From assembly GCA_036512955.1 (NCBI GenBank), contig DATBZX010000294.1, positions 7,599 to 71,598 on the forward strand: a stretch of DNA of 64,000 nt. The letters are read 5' to 3'. Below the pieces are notes generated by a model that saw only the letters and a list, made by a program, of their open reading frames with translations, had not been told where the DNA came from and did no database searches. Positions 1 to 8,362 of this stretch are shown here, one piece after another. This DNA is from DASRAA01 sp036512955 (GTDB lineage: Bacteria; Acidobacteriota; Terriglobia; Terriglobales; Acidobacteriaceae). Position numbers and translations under genes: made by a program. Within the stretch, counting starts at the first letter, position 1. The number at the start of each line of letters is the position of its first letter.

Positions 1-2
1 CG

Positions 3-317
3 GCCTACAATTTTTCTCCAAACTCGGAGGTCCAGGAATTGACCCGGATCTTTCAGGCCATCGCCACCACCATGGACTACGGGCGGAAATTGGCGTTCAA
101 GTACCGCTTCGACAAGCTGGGGATAGACGCGGAGTTGAAAGCCCTGCAAGACACGCAGGCGAGCCATTACGTTGAAGAACTACAGGCGATTGAGCCAATT
201 TTGCAGAAGATCGCCGATGACCCTAACATGATGCACATCAATCGCTTGACCGCGAAGCAACTGCTGAAGTCGATGGCGAGCGGCGGGGCCCCGAGCCAGA
301 CGGCGACCCAGCCGTGA
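3..317 (+). CDS. C-terminal end of an unidentified protein (partial)
   Basis: The reading frame is open at the left edge of the window, so the 5' part of the gene is missing; about 104 residues are visible before the TGA. The visible part is charged and looks largely alpha-helical, with a Gln/Glu-rich helical stretch, and ends in a short Pro/Thr/Gln-rich tail. I see no signal peptide, membrane segment or motif I recognise, and I cannot assign a family. The next gene starts 212 bp downstream, so it is probably a separate transcription unit. Confidence 0.6.
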   Translation, partial: AYNFSPNSEVQELTRIFQAIATTMDYGRKLAFKYRFDKLGIDAELKALQDTQASHYVEELQAIEPILQKIADDPNMMHINRLTAKQLLKSMASGGAPSQTATQP

Positions 318-529
318 GCCCGTATTGGAGAAGCCAGCCCGGCTTCGGTGTTTCACCGCGATAATCCGGGAACAGGTTCACCTACACATGTAGAATTTCG
401 GCAACTTCGGAGCAAACGGGTGTTTAATACGTTATGGGTGTAGCCGAGATGTATGCGCCTGGTTGGGACCAAGAGCTTAGGTCTTCGAAAACGTTTTCAA
501 CCGGTGAGCGGCTTCAAGGGGTGAGCAGT

Positions 530-2059
530 ATGGCAACGCACAGAAAACACGGACTGGCGGTTATGGCGGTGATAATCTTGGCGGTTGTTTCCGCCGGGGC
601 GACATCGCACGTAAGAATCGTCCGCTTGAGCTATCAAGACGGCAACGTGCAGATGAGTCGAGGTACGGGCCAGGGCTTGGAGCGTGCCATTCTGAACTCT
701 CCGGTTGTCGAGGGTTCCAGCGTGGTGACCGGCAGCGACGGCCTGGCGGAAGTCGAGTTCGAGAACAACAGCTCGGTGCGGTTGGGCGGAGCCACCGACG
801 TGAACTTCCGGCAGTTGCTGATCAATGACGCCGGCGAGAAGGTCAACGAGGTAGAGTTGGTGCGCGGCACGATGTACTTCGACACCCGCTCCAGCAAGGA
901 CAATGTTTATCGAGTGATTGCCTCCGACCGCACATTTAACGTGCAGCGCAACTCGCAAGTGCGTTTCATCATGAACGGCGACCAGGTTGAGGTTTCCGTG
1001 ACCAACGGAGAAGCGCAACTGCAGAGCAACGCCGAGTTGGTCAAGATCAAGAGGAATGACACGCTGACTCTGGATGCCACAACTCCGGCGGGATTCGTTT
1101 TGGCCAGGGGTGTCGACAGTCTCCCGCTCGATCGTTGGAACAACGAGCGTGCTGCCTACCAGTCCGCGTACTCGTATAACAATACCGGGTACGGATCCTC
1201 ATCGATGGCGGGGTACGGTTACCAGGATCTGGCCTATTACGGTGGCTTCATGAACGTTCCGGGCTACGGACTGGCTTGGCAGCCCTATGGCGCCGCCAGT
1301 TGGATGGGATGGAACCCGTACATCGCCGGAGCGTGGGCGTTCACTCCAGGATTTGGCTATGCGTGGGCCTCAGCCTATCCCTGGGGCTGGTTACCGTTCC
1401 ACTATGGTGCGTGGGGATTTTCACCCGGCATCGGCTGGTTCTGGGCCCCCGGCAGTTCGATGGGCAATGGCGGAGTTGTAACCAATTGGCAGGCGACAGC
1501 GCCTGTGGTGAAGGGACCGGCGGGATTTGTTGCTCCCGTTCCACCTACGACGCCGGTCGCCGGATCTGGCTCGTCGGTTATGGTGGGGCGGATCGGCCGG
1601 ACACCAGCGTACATCCCTGGGGGACCGATGCCTCCCAATTTTGCTAGCGTTATCGATCATTCCAGCATCATCGGAATGACCACACCAACGAATGCTGCGA
1701 TGGGTGCTGGAGGCTCAGCGTCTGGCGCACGTAATTCACGGACGGCCAATTTGGGAGCTTCCAGGCCAGCGACCGCCACGGGCAGTACCTTTGCAACTCC
1801 GGGAACAGGATCGACGGGCGCAAGCTTCAATCACGCGAACTCGGGAATGGGCGCCAATCGTTCGGGACATGTGTTCGCTGCTCCTGCAGCGCCGACCCGG
1901 ATGTCACCGGGCTACTCAGCTCCATGGGCGCCAGATTTCGCAGGCAGCGGGGCTTCCTCACAAGGATTTGGGACACCGATGCACAGCTCCGGAGGTGTGA
2001 GTCACTCAACCGGTTCGAGTGGAACAGGCCACAGTGCAACCGGAACCCATCCCAAATAG
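530..2059 (+). CDS. FecR-domain secreted protein with Tyr/Trp/Gly-rich repeats
   Basis: A 509-residue exported protein. I chose the ATG at 530 because a purine-rich AAGGGG-type site lies just upstream and an uncleaved-looking hydrophobic signal segment follows at residues ~10-25; an in-frame upstream start at 434 adds only a non-hydrophobic leader. Residues ~30-190 resemble a FecR domain (beta-rich, with a motif like VEGSSVVTGSDGLAEVEF). Residues ~225-310 are a run of aromatic W/Y/G repeats (WQPYG..WMGWNPY..GAWAFTPGFGYAW), as seen in DUF6600-like acidobacterial FecR proteins. The last ~170 residues are Ser/Gly/Thr-rich and low complexity. FecR domains elsewhere sense or bind in the periplasm, but no sigma factor or TonB receptor is adjacent, so a surface or structural role is as likely. 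A strong terminator follows. Confidence 0.75.
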   Translation: MATHRKHGLAVMAVIILAVVSAGATSHVRIVRLSYQDGNVQMSRGTGQGLERAILNSPVVEGSSVVTGSDGLAEVEFENNSSVRLGGATDVNFRQLLINDAGEKVNEVELVRGTMYFDTRSSKDNVYRVIASDRTFNVQRNSQVRFIMNGDQVEVSVTNGEAQLQSNAELVKIKRNDTLTLDATTPAGFVLARGVDSLPLDRWNNERAAYQSAYSYNNTGYGSSSMAGYGYQDLAYYGGFMNVPGYGLAWQPYGAASWMGWNPYIAGAWAFTPGFGYAWASAYPWGWLPFHYGAWGFSPGIGWFWAPGSSMGNGGVVTNWQATAPVVKGPAGFVAPVPPTTPVAGSGSSVMVGRIGRTPAYIPGGPMPPNFASVIDHSSIIGMTTPTNAAMGAGGSASGARNSRTANLGASRPATATGSTFATPGTGSTGASFNHANSGMGANRSGHVFAAPAAPTRMSPGYSAPWAPDFAGSGASSQGFGTPMHSSGGVSHSTGSSGTGHSATGTHPK

Positions 2060-2079
2060 TCGTTTTGGCGATCGCGAAT

Positions 2080-2108
2080 CGGGCGGCTTTCGAGCCGCCC
2101 GTTGTTCT
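2080..2108 (+). terminator. Rho-independent-type terminator after the FecR gene
   Basis: A perfect 9-bp GC-rich stem (CGGGCGGCT / AGCCGCCCG) closes on a TTCG tetraloop and is followed by a T-rich stretch (TTGTTCT). It lies 20 bp after the FecR stop and before the convergent Memo-family gene, so it may work in both directions. Confidence 0.75.
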
Positions 2109-2126
2109 GCATCGAAGGTACTGGGA

Positions 2127-2963
2127 TCAATACACGGCGATTCCTGCGTAGCCTACCACCATGTCACGGTCTCCCGATACGTCGCCCGACGTCCCGTAGC
2201 GGAGGAGCTCTGCCTGGGTAGCTCCCATCTTTCGAGCGGCGGTGAGCATAATGGTCGCAGGACCATAGCCGCACATGCTGATGCCGCCCTGGCGCACCGT
2301 GTCGTACAGTCCTCGCGGATCGAGCGCCAGGACTTGGTCAATGGCGCGGCGGTCCTTCACCCGCGTGACAGCGTCGCTCTCATAGTGGTTCATATCACTG
2401 GATGCGATTACCAAGGCAGGTTCGGCTAGCTCAACCAACAGGCTACCGATCACAACTCCGAGCGCGCTCAGCGCCTCGAAGTTGCTGGTGCCGACGGTGA
2501 TGGGTACGAATTGAAAGACGGGCCGCAGAACTTGAAGGAACGGAAGCTGCACTTCAAGAGCGTGTTCGTAGCGATGCGCCTCCTGATCTTCACTCAGCAG
2601 CGGCATCGCGGTCTTCAATGCGTCCGCGAGTTCGGCATCAACGGGTACGTCGCCCAGCGGCGTATGCCATGCGCCATGGCTCATGATGGCGAGAGGCTCG
2701 CCCGCCCCGGTGTGGTTGGGACAGAGAATGACGTAACGTAGAGGCAGTTCTAATCTGCGGTAAACCGCTCCCGCAACCGCTCCCGAGTACATGTAGCCGG
2801 CGTGCGGAACCACACAACCCACAGCGGGGATCTTCGCTTCGACTATTTGGTGCCCTGCGGTGGCGCGCAGGGTGGTGAAGGTCTCGATCTCGGAGCGCAG
2901 ATGCTGCGCGTTGGCCGGATAGAAGCGTCCTGCAACGGCTGGCGGGCGAATAGCGGTGGTCAT
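2127..2963 (-). CDS. amrB: AmmeMemoRadiSam system protein B (Memo-like family)
   Basis: A 278-residue protein of the MEMO1 family. The start reads MTTAIRPPAVAGRFYP, the usual N-terminus of bacterial members, which begin around an RxPAVAGxFYP motif. The conserved His-containing segments are present: VVPHAGYMYSG (~50-60), LCPNHTG (~80) and SSDMNHYES (~190). They form a pocket resembling class III extradiol dioxygenases. In many prokaryotes this protein is encoded with an AMMECR1 protein and a radical SAM enzyme; here neither partner is adjacent and the neighbour is rsmA, 61 bp upstream on the same strand. The biochemical role is not settled. Family assignment is confident, function is not. Confidence 0.88.
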   Translation of the reverse strand: MTTAIRPPAVAGRFYPANAQHLRSEIETFTTLRATAGHQIVEAKIPAVGCVVPHAGYMYSGAVAGAVYRRLELPLRYVILCPNHTGAGEPLAIMSHGAWHTPLGDVPVDAELADALKTAMPLLSEDQEAHRYEHALEVQLPFLQVLRPVFQFVPITVGTSNFEALSALGVVIGSLLVELAEPALVIASSDMNHYESDAVTRVKDRRAIDQVLALDPRGLYDTVRQGGISMCGYGPATIMLTAARKMGATQAELLRYGTSGDVSGDRDMVVGYAGIAVY

Positions 2964-3024
2964 GGCGATCGCTCCTTCGCATGCCGTAGTTCCATCGTTT
3001 CGGACTATGGCTCCCTGCTAAATT

Positions 3025-3891
3025 TTACGCCTGCCGCAGAGCCCGGAATAAGGCCGCCATTTTTTCGAGAGAAAGTGCCTCGGCGCGGACATCGGCGCGC
3101 ACATCGGCGGCTTTCAAGGCTGCGCGGATCGCCTTGTCGTCGTAGCGTCCCTTCAGATTGTTCACCAGCGTCTTACGTTTTTGCGCAAAAGACAATTTCA
3201 GCATTTCCAGGAAGGGATCAGCATCGATCTCCAGCTCCACCAAGCGAGGCTCCATGGTCAGCCGGAGCACGCTGGAGTGCACCTTGGGAGGCGGATCGAA
3301 GGACCCCGGTGGAAGCGTGAACAGGTTTTCCACCCGGGCGAATAGCTGTGCGGTTGCGGAGAGCAATCCGTAATCGCGGCTGCCCGGTTCGGCGGAGATT
3401 CGGTCGGCGACTTCGCGCTGCACCATGATGACGGCCCGACCGATTTTCTGATGCTCTTCGAGAATGCGCAACACAATGTCGGAGGTGACGTAGTACGGCA
3501 AGTTGCCGATGATGTCGACGGTTTCGGGTTGCGTAGGCCGCAGGTCGTGCAGGGGGCCGGGCCGTCGTCCAACCATGGAAATCCACTCGACAGTCACAAA
3601 ATCGGACTCTAGGATCTCGACATTCTGCAAGGTCGCATAGCGCATGCGCATCTGGGCCGCCAGCACATGGTCCAGTTCGATGCCGATGACTCGCCGGGCG
3701 CGCTTCACCAGTTGGTCGGTGAGCATGCCTCGACCCGGCCCGATCTCGACCACCGTGCGGTTCGAGATATCGCCCAGGGCTTCGACGATCCGTCGCGCCG
3801 CAGAGTGGTCGATGAGAAAATTCTGGCCCAGCTTGGGCTTGCGCTTCCCGAGGCTGTTCATGTCTTTTTCATGGGACGCGGACTTGACCAC
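3025..3891 (-). CDS. rsmA: 16S rRNA (adenine(1518)-N6/adenine(1519)-N6)-dimethyltransferase RsmA
   Basis: RsmA (KsgA) dimethylates two adjacent adenines in the 3' hairpin of 16S rRNA late in 30S assembly. The 288-residue length fits the family. Visible motifs: LGQNFLID near the N-terminus, SAM-binding motif I VVEIGPGRGMLT (~46-57), acidic motif ELDHV, the NLPYYV catalytic motif (N-x-P-Y/F) and the C-terminal helical domain with SFAQKRKTLVNNL. The GTG at 3891 has a good AGAGGG site 5 nt upstream; an ATG ten codons in (3861) is an alternative start. It precedes the Memo-family gene on the same strand, and glgA diverges from it. Confidence 0.95.
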   Translation of the reverse strand: MVKSASHEKDMNSLGKRKPKLGQNFLIDHSAARRIVEALGDISNRTVVEIGPGRGMLTDQLVKRARRVIGIELDHVLAAQMRMRYATLQNVEILESDFVTVEWISMVGRRPGPLHDLRPTQPETVDIIGNLPYYVTSDIVLRILEEHQKIGRAVIMVQREVADRISAEPGSRDYGLLSATAQLFARVENLFTLPPGSFDPPPKVHSSVLRLTMEPRLVELEIDADPFLEMLKLSFAQKRKTLVNNLKGRYDDKAIRAALKAADVRADVRAEALSLEKMAALFRALRQA

Positions 3892-4018
3892 GTTGACCCT
3901 CTTTCGATTCCGCGATTAGACTCAAGTGTTTCGCTCGCTGCAATATCATAAACGGGCAGGCTGCATTGTGCGGTTCGGCATGTTGCCCGAGGGAAGTTCG
4001 ACCGAGCTTGGAGGTTTC

Positions 4019-5479
4019 ATGCACATCGCCTTTGCGGCATCCGAATGTGTCCCCTTTTCGAAAACCGGCGGGCTGGCGGACGTGGTGGGATCGCTGCCCC
4101 AGGAGTTGGCGAAACTCGGCCACAAAGTCACGGTCTATCTGCCCCGTTATCGCTTAACCAAACTCGATAGTCCGCGCCAGGTGATTCGCAGCATCACCGT
4201 CCCATTCGACGACCGCTACCGATTCTGCTCGGTGCTCGACGGCGGTGCGCGTAACGGCGTGCAATTTTATTTCATCGACTACCCACCGTTCTTCGACCGT
4301 GACGCCCTCTACGGAACTCCACTGGGCGATTACCACGACAACGCCGAGCGCTTCGCTCTGTTCTGCCGCGCGGTGCTGGAAGCATCCAAAGTACTGGGAA
4401 AGCCAGACCTGTTCCATTGCCATGATTGGCAGACTGCACTTATCCCGATTCTGCTGAAGACGCTTTATCGCGAAGACCCTGCGTTCGCGCAGACGCCCTG
4501 CGTGTTCACCATCCACAATTTGGGATACCAGGGCCTGTTCCCGCCGGAAGTCCTGCCGCTGCTGATGCTGCCGTGGGACCTTTTTACCGTGGCGAAGTTG
4601 GAGTTCTATGGCAAGGCCAACTTCCTGAAGGGTGCGATTGCTGAGGCTGACTTCATTACGACGGTGAGCCGAAAGTATGCCCAGGAGATCCAGACCGCAG
4701 AGTACGGTTTCGGATTGGAAGGAACACTGCGCGCACGTGCGAGTACGGTTACGGGAATTCTCAATGGGGTGGATTATTCGGAGTGGAACCCTGCTTCCGA
4801 CCCGATGATTGCGGCCAACTATTCGGCGGACGATCTTTCCGGCAAGGCGAACTGCAAGCAAGACCTGCTGAAGGAATTTGGGTTAGCCGCCGAGACCCAG
4901 TTGCCGGTGGTGGGCATCGTCTCGCGATTCGCCGGTCAGAAGGGCTTTGACCTGATTCAACACGTGGCGGACCGGATGGCGCGGGAAGAAATGATCGTGA
5001 TCGCGCTGGGCACCGGCGACAGGGAGTATGAGGACATGTTCCGGCGACTCAACAAACAGTACCCGCAAAAATTCGCCGTGAAAATCGAATTCAACAACCG
5101 GCTGGCGCACAAAATCGAGGCGGGCGCTGACATGTTCCTTATGCCGTCGAGATACGAACCCGCCGGACTGAACCAACTCTACAGCCTCAAGTATGGGACC
5201 GTGCCCATCGTGCGTGCGACCGGGGGCCTTGACGACACCATCGAACTGTTCGATCCAGCCACTGGGAAGGGAACAGGATTCAAATTCAAAGAGTACAGTG
5301 GAGAGGCGCTACTCGATACCGTGAAAGCAGCGATCTTGGCGTACCGCAACACGCAAAAGTGGCAGACTTTGATGCGCAGTGGCATGGCGCAGGATTATTC
5401 CTGGGCGGCTTCTGCTCGCGAATACGTAAAGGTGTACGAGCGGGTGAAGCAGGGAAGGCCGATGCCGATCGCTCCTTAA
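4019..5479 (+). CDS. glgA: Glycogen synthase (ADP-glucose type)
   Basis: GlgA transfers glucose from ADP-glucose to the growing alpha-1,4-glucan (GT5, cytoplasmic). The ATG at 4019 has a GGAGG site 5 nt upstream and gives 486 residues, normal for bacterial GlgA; longer in-frame starts carry no homologous sequence. Hallmarks: MHIAFAASECVPFSKTGGLADVVG with the K-T-G-G-L ADP-glucose-binding motif, HCHDWQTALIP, TIHNLGYQG, and in the C-terminal Rossmann domain FAGQKGFDLI, PSRYEPAGLNQLYSL and RATGGLDDTI. No other glg genes are adjacent, but a secreted alpha-glucosidase lies 0.8 kb downstream, so glucan turnover is a local theme. Confidence 0.96.
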   Translation: MHIAFAASECVPFSKTGGLADVVGSLPQELAKLGHKVTVYLPRYRLTKLDSPRQVIRSITVPFDDRYRFCSVLDGGARNGVQFYFIDYPPFFDRDALYGTPLGDYHDNAERFALFCRAVLEASKVLGKPDLFHCHDWQTALIPILLKTLYREDPAFAQTPCVFTIHNLGYQGLFPPEVLPLLMLPWDLFTVAKLEFYGKANFLKGAIAEADFITTVSRKYAQEIQTAEYGFGLEGTLRARASTVTGILNGVDYSEWNPASDPMIAANYSADDLSGKANCKQDLLKEFGLAAETQLPVVGIVSRFAGQKGFDLIQHVADRMAREEMIVIALGTGDREYEDMFRRLNKQYPQKFAVKIEFNNRLAHKIEAGADMFLMPSRYEPAGLNQLYSLKYGTVPIVRATGGLDDTIELFDPATGKGTGFKFKEYSGEALLDTVKAAILAYRNTQKWQTLMRSGMAQDYSWAASAREYVKVYERVKQGRPMPIAP

Positions 5480-5559
5480 TGCTTCCAACGTAACGCTGCG
5501 CCGACAGCTTCGTCAGATGCTGGGATGTTTGCAACTAATTCAATTGAGAGAGCTGTCCA

Positions 5560-6207
5560 GTGCCCACAATGAGATTGAGAATCGCATTCTTCTGCTTAAC
5601 TTTGTGCTTCCTGGTTTCGTGTTCGTCGGAGAAGAAGGCTACGACGGAATCTGCCTCTCAACCGGCGCCTAAGCCAGTCGTGAAGGAGGCGCAGTACGAT
5701 ACGGGGCGCACGGCGTTCCAGCGGATGTATCTCTCAGCGCGCCTTTGGGCCACGGATGCGAAGCCGTTCCGCCTGCAATCGCAATTCTCCCCCGATGCGC
5801 CGACTGCTGAGGGCAAAGCCGGATTGTGGCGCGCTTCGTTCGCCTCTCCTTCGAAGAAGATGATGAAACTGTTCGTGTGGTCGGGGCTGGTCGGCCCAGA
5901 TGCGCCCGAGCAAGGAATTAGTTTCTCGGCTGAGGACAGTTGGAGCGCGAGCAACAGTTCGACCCTGCCGTTTGACCTTGCATTCCTGAAAGTCGACAGC
6001 GATAAGGCCTACGAAGTCGCGCAGAAAAACGGTGGCGAAAAGCTGACCAGGAAAGACCCTAAGCAGCCGGTGATCTTCATGCTCTCCTGGGACGCAACCA
6101 GCAACCAACTGGTTTGGCATGTCCTGTACGGCGAGAATCCCACCGAGGCGAAGCTCCGCCTCGCGGTGGATGCTACTAGCGGAGCTTTTCTCCGGGTGGA
6201 GAAGTAG
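5560..6207 (+). CDS. Predicted lipoprotein, unknown function
   Basis: A 215-residue protein with a hydrophobic N-terminal signal and a lipobox (LVSC, with SSEKK after the Cys), so it is probably a lipidated periplasmic or outer-membrane-facing protein. A Ser/Thr/Pro/Lys linker of ~30 residues leads into a compact domain with many Trp (LWATDAKPFRLQSQ, GLWRASFASPSKKMMKLFVWSG, WHVLYGENP). I do not recognise a named family. The GTG at 5560 and the ATG at 5569 are both possible starts. It lies 80 bp after glgA on the same strand and may be cotranscribed with it. Confidence 0.72.
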   Translation: MPTMRLRIAFFCLTLCFLVSCSSEKKATTESASQPAPKPVVKEAQYDTGRTAFQRMYLSARLWATDAKPFRLQSQFSPDAPTAEGKAGLWRASFASPSKKMMKLFVWSGLVGPDAPEQGISFSAEDSWSASNSSTLPFDLAFLKVDSDKAYEVAQKNGGEKLTRKDPKQPVIFMLSWDATSNQLVWHVLYGENPTEAKLRLAVDATSGAFLRVEK

Positions 6208-6253
6208 TCACGCGGACTTCCCAGAGGTTTCACCGAATCTGAAAAGCGCGACG

Positions 6254-8044
6254 CTACTGTTTGTAAACGCGCGCTTCCCAGCCCTTGAGGTGAAGCGTCT
6301 CGCCGCGATCGTCGGGCTTTCCTACATTCGAGATCACCAACTGACCTGCCTTCAGGCCTGCGGGCAAGCTATACGCAATGGCATCTTTTGAGAAGTTAAG
6401 CACGACCAGGTATTGTTCTTTTCCCAGCGTCCGGGTATAAGCGAACACCTTCGCATTGTTGGGATCGACGTCTTTGTAGTCGCCGTAGACGAAGGCCGGC
6501 GTTTTGCGCCGCAGCTCGGCCATCTGCGCAAAATAGTGGTAGATCGAATTCTTATCGGCTAACTCCTGCTTGGCGTTTATGTCCTTGTAATTTGGATTCA
6601 CCGCCAGCCATGCCTTCGGAGCAGTAGTGAAGCCGCCGTTCGGAGTACTGTCCCACTGCATCGGCGTTCGGGCGTTGTCGCGGCTGACCTTGCGCACGTT
6701 GGCCATGAACACGTCCGCTGAGACTTGGTTGGTCAGCACCAGGGCTTTCCATGCGTTTTTCACCGCGATGTCGTCGCACTGGTCGATGCTGGCAAACGGA
6801 TAGTTCGTCATCCCCAACTCATCACCTTGGTAAATGAAAGGCGTTCCCTTCAGCGTCAGCAGAAGGGTTGCAAGTACCTTGGCAGAGGCCACGCGATAGG
6901 CCGGCGAATCGTCGCCGAAGGCAGATACGACACGGGGATTATCGTGATTCGATAGAAAAACAGTGTTCCAAATGTGGACGTCCGAAGTCTGGTCGAGGTT
7001 GGTGTAAATCGCTTTCAATTCCGGCAGCGTCCAATCGCGCCACGCCTCACCGTTGCGGTTCAGTCGCACGGCGTCAAAATTGAAGATCATGTTCAGTTCA
7101 TTGCGGCGTTCATCGACGAGAGTTGGCGTTTGCTTGACGGTCACACCGAATGCCTCGCCCACGGTCATCACGTCGTACTTGGACAGCACTTGGCTGTTCA
7201 TCTCCTGCAAGTACTCGTGGAGATGGGGCCCCATTGCGTAGAAGTACTGAGGCTTTGTCATGTATTCGGGCGGCAGGGCGGGAAGGCCTTCGCGCTTGGA
7301 GATAAACGGAATCACGTCCATCCGGAATCCATCGACGCCCTTGTCGAGCCAGAACTTCATCAGGTCATAAACTTCCTGGCGGACTTTGGGGTTGTCCCAG
7401 TTGAGGTCGGGCTGCTTCTCGGCAAACAAATGCAGGTAGTACTCGCCGGTCGTTGGATCCTGTTTCCAAGCCGGGCCCGAGAAGAAGGAGGTCCAATTGT
7501 TGGGCGCCTGACCGTCCTTCGCCGGACGCCAGACGTAGTAGTCGCGATAGGCGTTGTCTTTGGACTTTCGGCTCTCGACGAACCACTGATGTTCATCACT
7601 GGAGTGGTTCACCACCAGGTCGATGATCAGCTTCATGTTCCGCTGCTTGATTCCCTTCAGGAGGTCATCAAAATCGGACATGGTGCCGAACTCGGTCATC
7701 ACCTTGCGGTAATCGCGAATGTCGTATCCGTTGTCGGCGTTCGGTGAATCGAAGTGCGGACTCAGCCAGACGACGTTGACGCCAAGTCCCTGGATGTAGT
7801 CCAACTTCGAGGTGATACCTTTCAAGTCGCCGATTCCATCGCCGTTCGAATCTTTGAACGATCGGGGATAGACCTGGTAAACGATGGCCTCTTTCCACCA
7901 TTTTGGCTCATAGCCGTTGATGGTTGTGGCAGATTGCGCGTTGGATTGCGAACCTCCCTGTGGCTGGTTCTCGGCCGCTCCCAGGGAGACAGCGACCAGC
8001 CCAAAGGTGGTAATGATTGTTAAGGCGATTTTAGGAATGATCAC
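6254..8044 (-). CDS. Secreted GH13 alpha-glucosidase (oligo-1,6-glucosidase-like)
   Basis: A 596-residue enzyme with a cleavable signal peptide (IIPKIALTIITTFGLVAVSLGA); the GTG at 8044 is preferred because GAGGG lies ~8 nt upstream and the signal then sits at the N-terminus. The GH13 regions appear in order: DSNGDGIGDLKG, DLVVNHSSDEHQWF, QPDLNW (the region V signature of the oligo-1,6-glucosidase subfamily), GFRMDVIPF (nucleophile Asp), VGEAFG (acid/base Glu) and FLSNHDNPR. It should hydrolyse terminal alpha-glucosidic bonds in short oligosaccharides in the periplasm or outside the cell. Isomaltose, trehalose or sucrose specificity cannot be read from the sequence. No transporter or regulator is adjacent. 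Confidence 0.9.
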   Translation of the reverse strand: MIIPKIALTIITTFGLVAVSLGAAENQPQGGSQSNAQSATTINGYEPKWWKEAIVYQVYPRSFKDSNGDGIGDLKGITSKLDYIQGLGVNVVWLSPHFDSPNADNGYDIRDYRKVMTEFGTMSDFDDLLKGIKQRNMKLIIDLVVNHSSDEHQWFVESRKSKDNAYRDYYVWRPAKDGQAPNNWTSFFSGPAWKQDPTTGEYYLHLFAEKQPDLNWDNPKVRQEVYDLMKFWLDKGVDGFRMDVIPFISKREGLPALPPEYMTKPQYFYAMGPHLHEYLQEMNSQVLSKYDVMTVGEAFGVTVKQTPTLVDERRNELNMIFNFDAVRLNRNGEAWRDWTLPELKAIYTNLDQTSDVHIWNTVFLSNHDNPRVVSAFGDDSPAYRVASAKVLATLLLTLKGTPFIYQGDELGMTNYPFASIDQCDDIAVKNAWKALVLTNQVSADVFMANVRKVSRDNARTPMQWDSTPNGGFTTAPKAWLAVNPNYKDINAKQELADKNSIYHYFAQMAELRRKTPAFVYGDYKDVDPNNAKVFAYTRTLGKEQYLVVLNFSKDAIAYSLPAGLKAGQLVISNVGKPDDRGETLHLKGWEARVYKQ

Positions 8045-8362
8045 GGGGAAGCCCTCGATCGTTTTCGATGTCAATGCAGTGTCAACGCTATGCTACATCC
8101 TGTTGCGGGAACGTGCAGCCACCTGTTTTTCGTGCCAGATAGCGTCCGTACCACGGGGATCAAGGGCGGATAGCAGACGCACTCCACCTTTCGGACGGTC
8201 GGGGTTCAAATTCAGTACACCGCAACAACCGACTTAAGTCATTGAAAAATAGTAATATATGAGCGTTACGCGCTATACCTCACACCACAAGTGGATTGCG
8301 AAATGGCTCTTTCGTGTGCATAATCTTGCAGCGGCAGTTTGCACCCATATAAGGACGATCAC
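8045..8362. other. Divergent intergenic region between the GH13 gene and the histidine kinase
   Basis: About 320 bp that must hold both promoters for the divergent glucosidase and sensor-kinase genes. The half next to the kinase (8230-8330) is AT-rich. I see no convincing operator palindrome, riboswitch or small gene. A TTCAAAT stretch near 8207 resembles a tRNA T-loop but has no pairing arms. Confidence 0.5.

Noticed and set aside
8150..8235. tRNA gene
   Set aside because: GGGTTCAAATTC looks like a T-loop, but the flanking bases do not pair, C61 is missing and no anticodon arm can be drawn.
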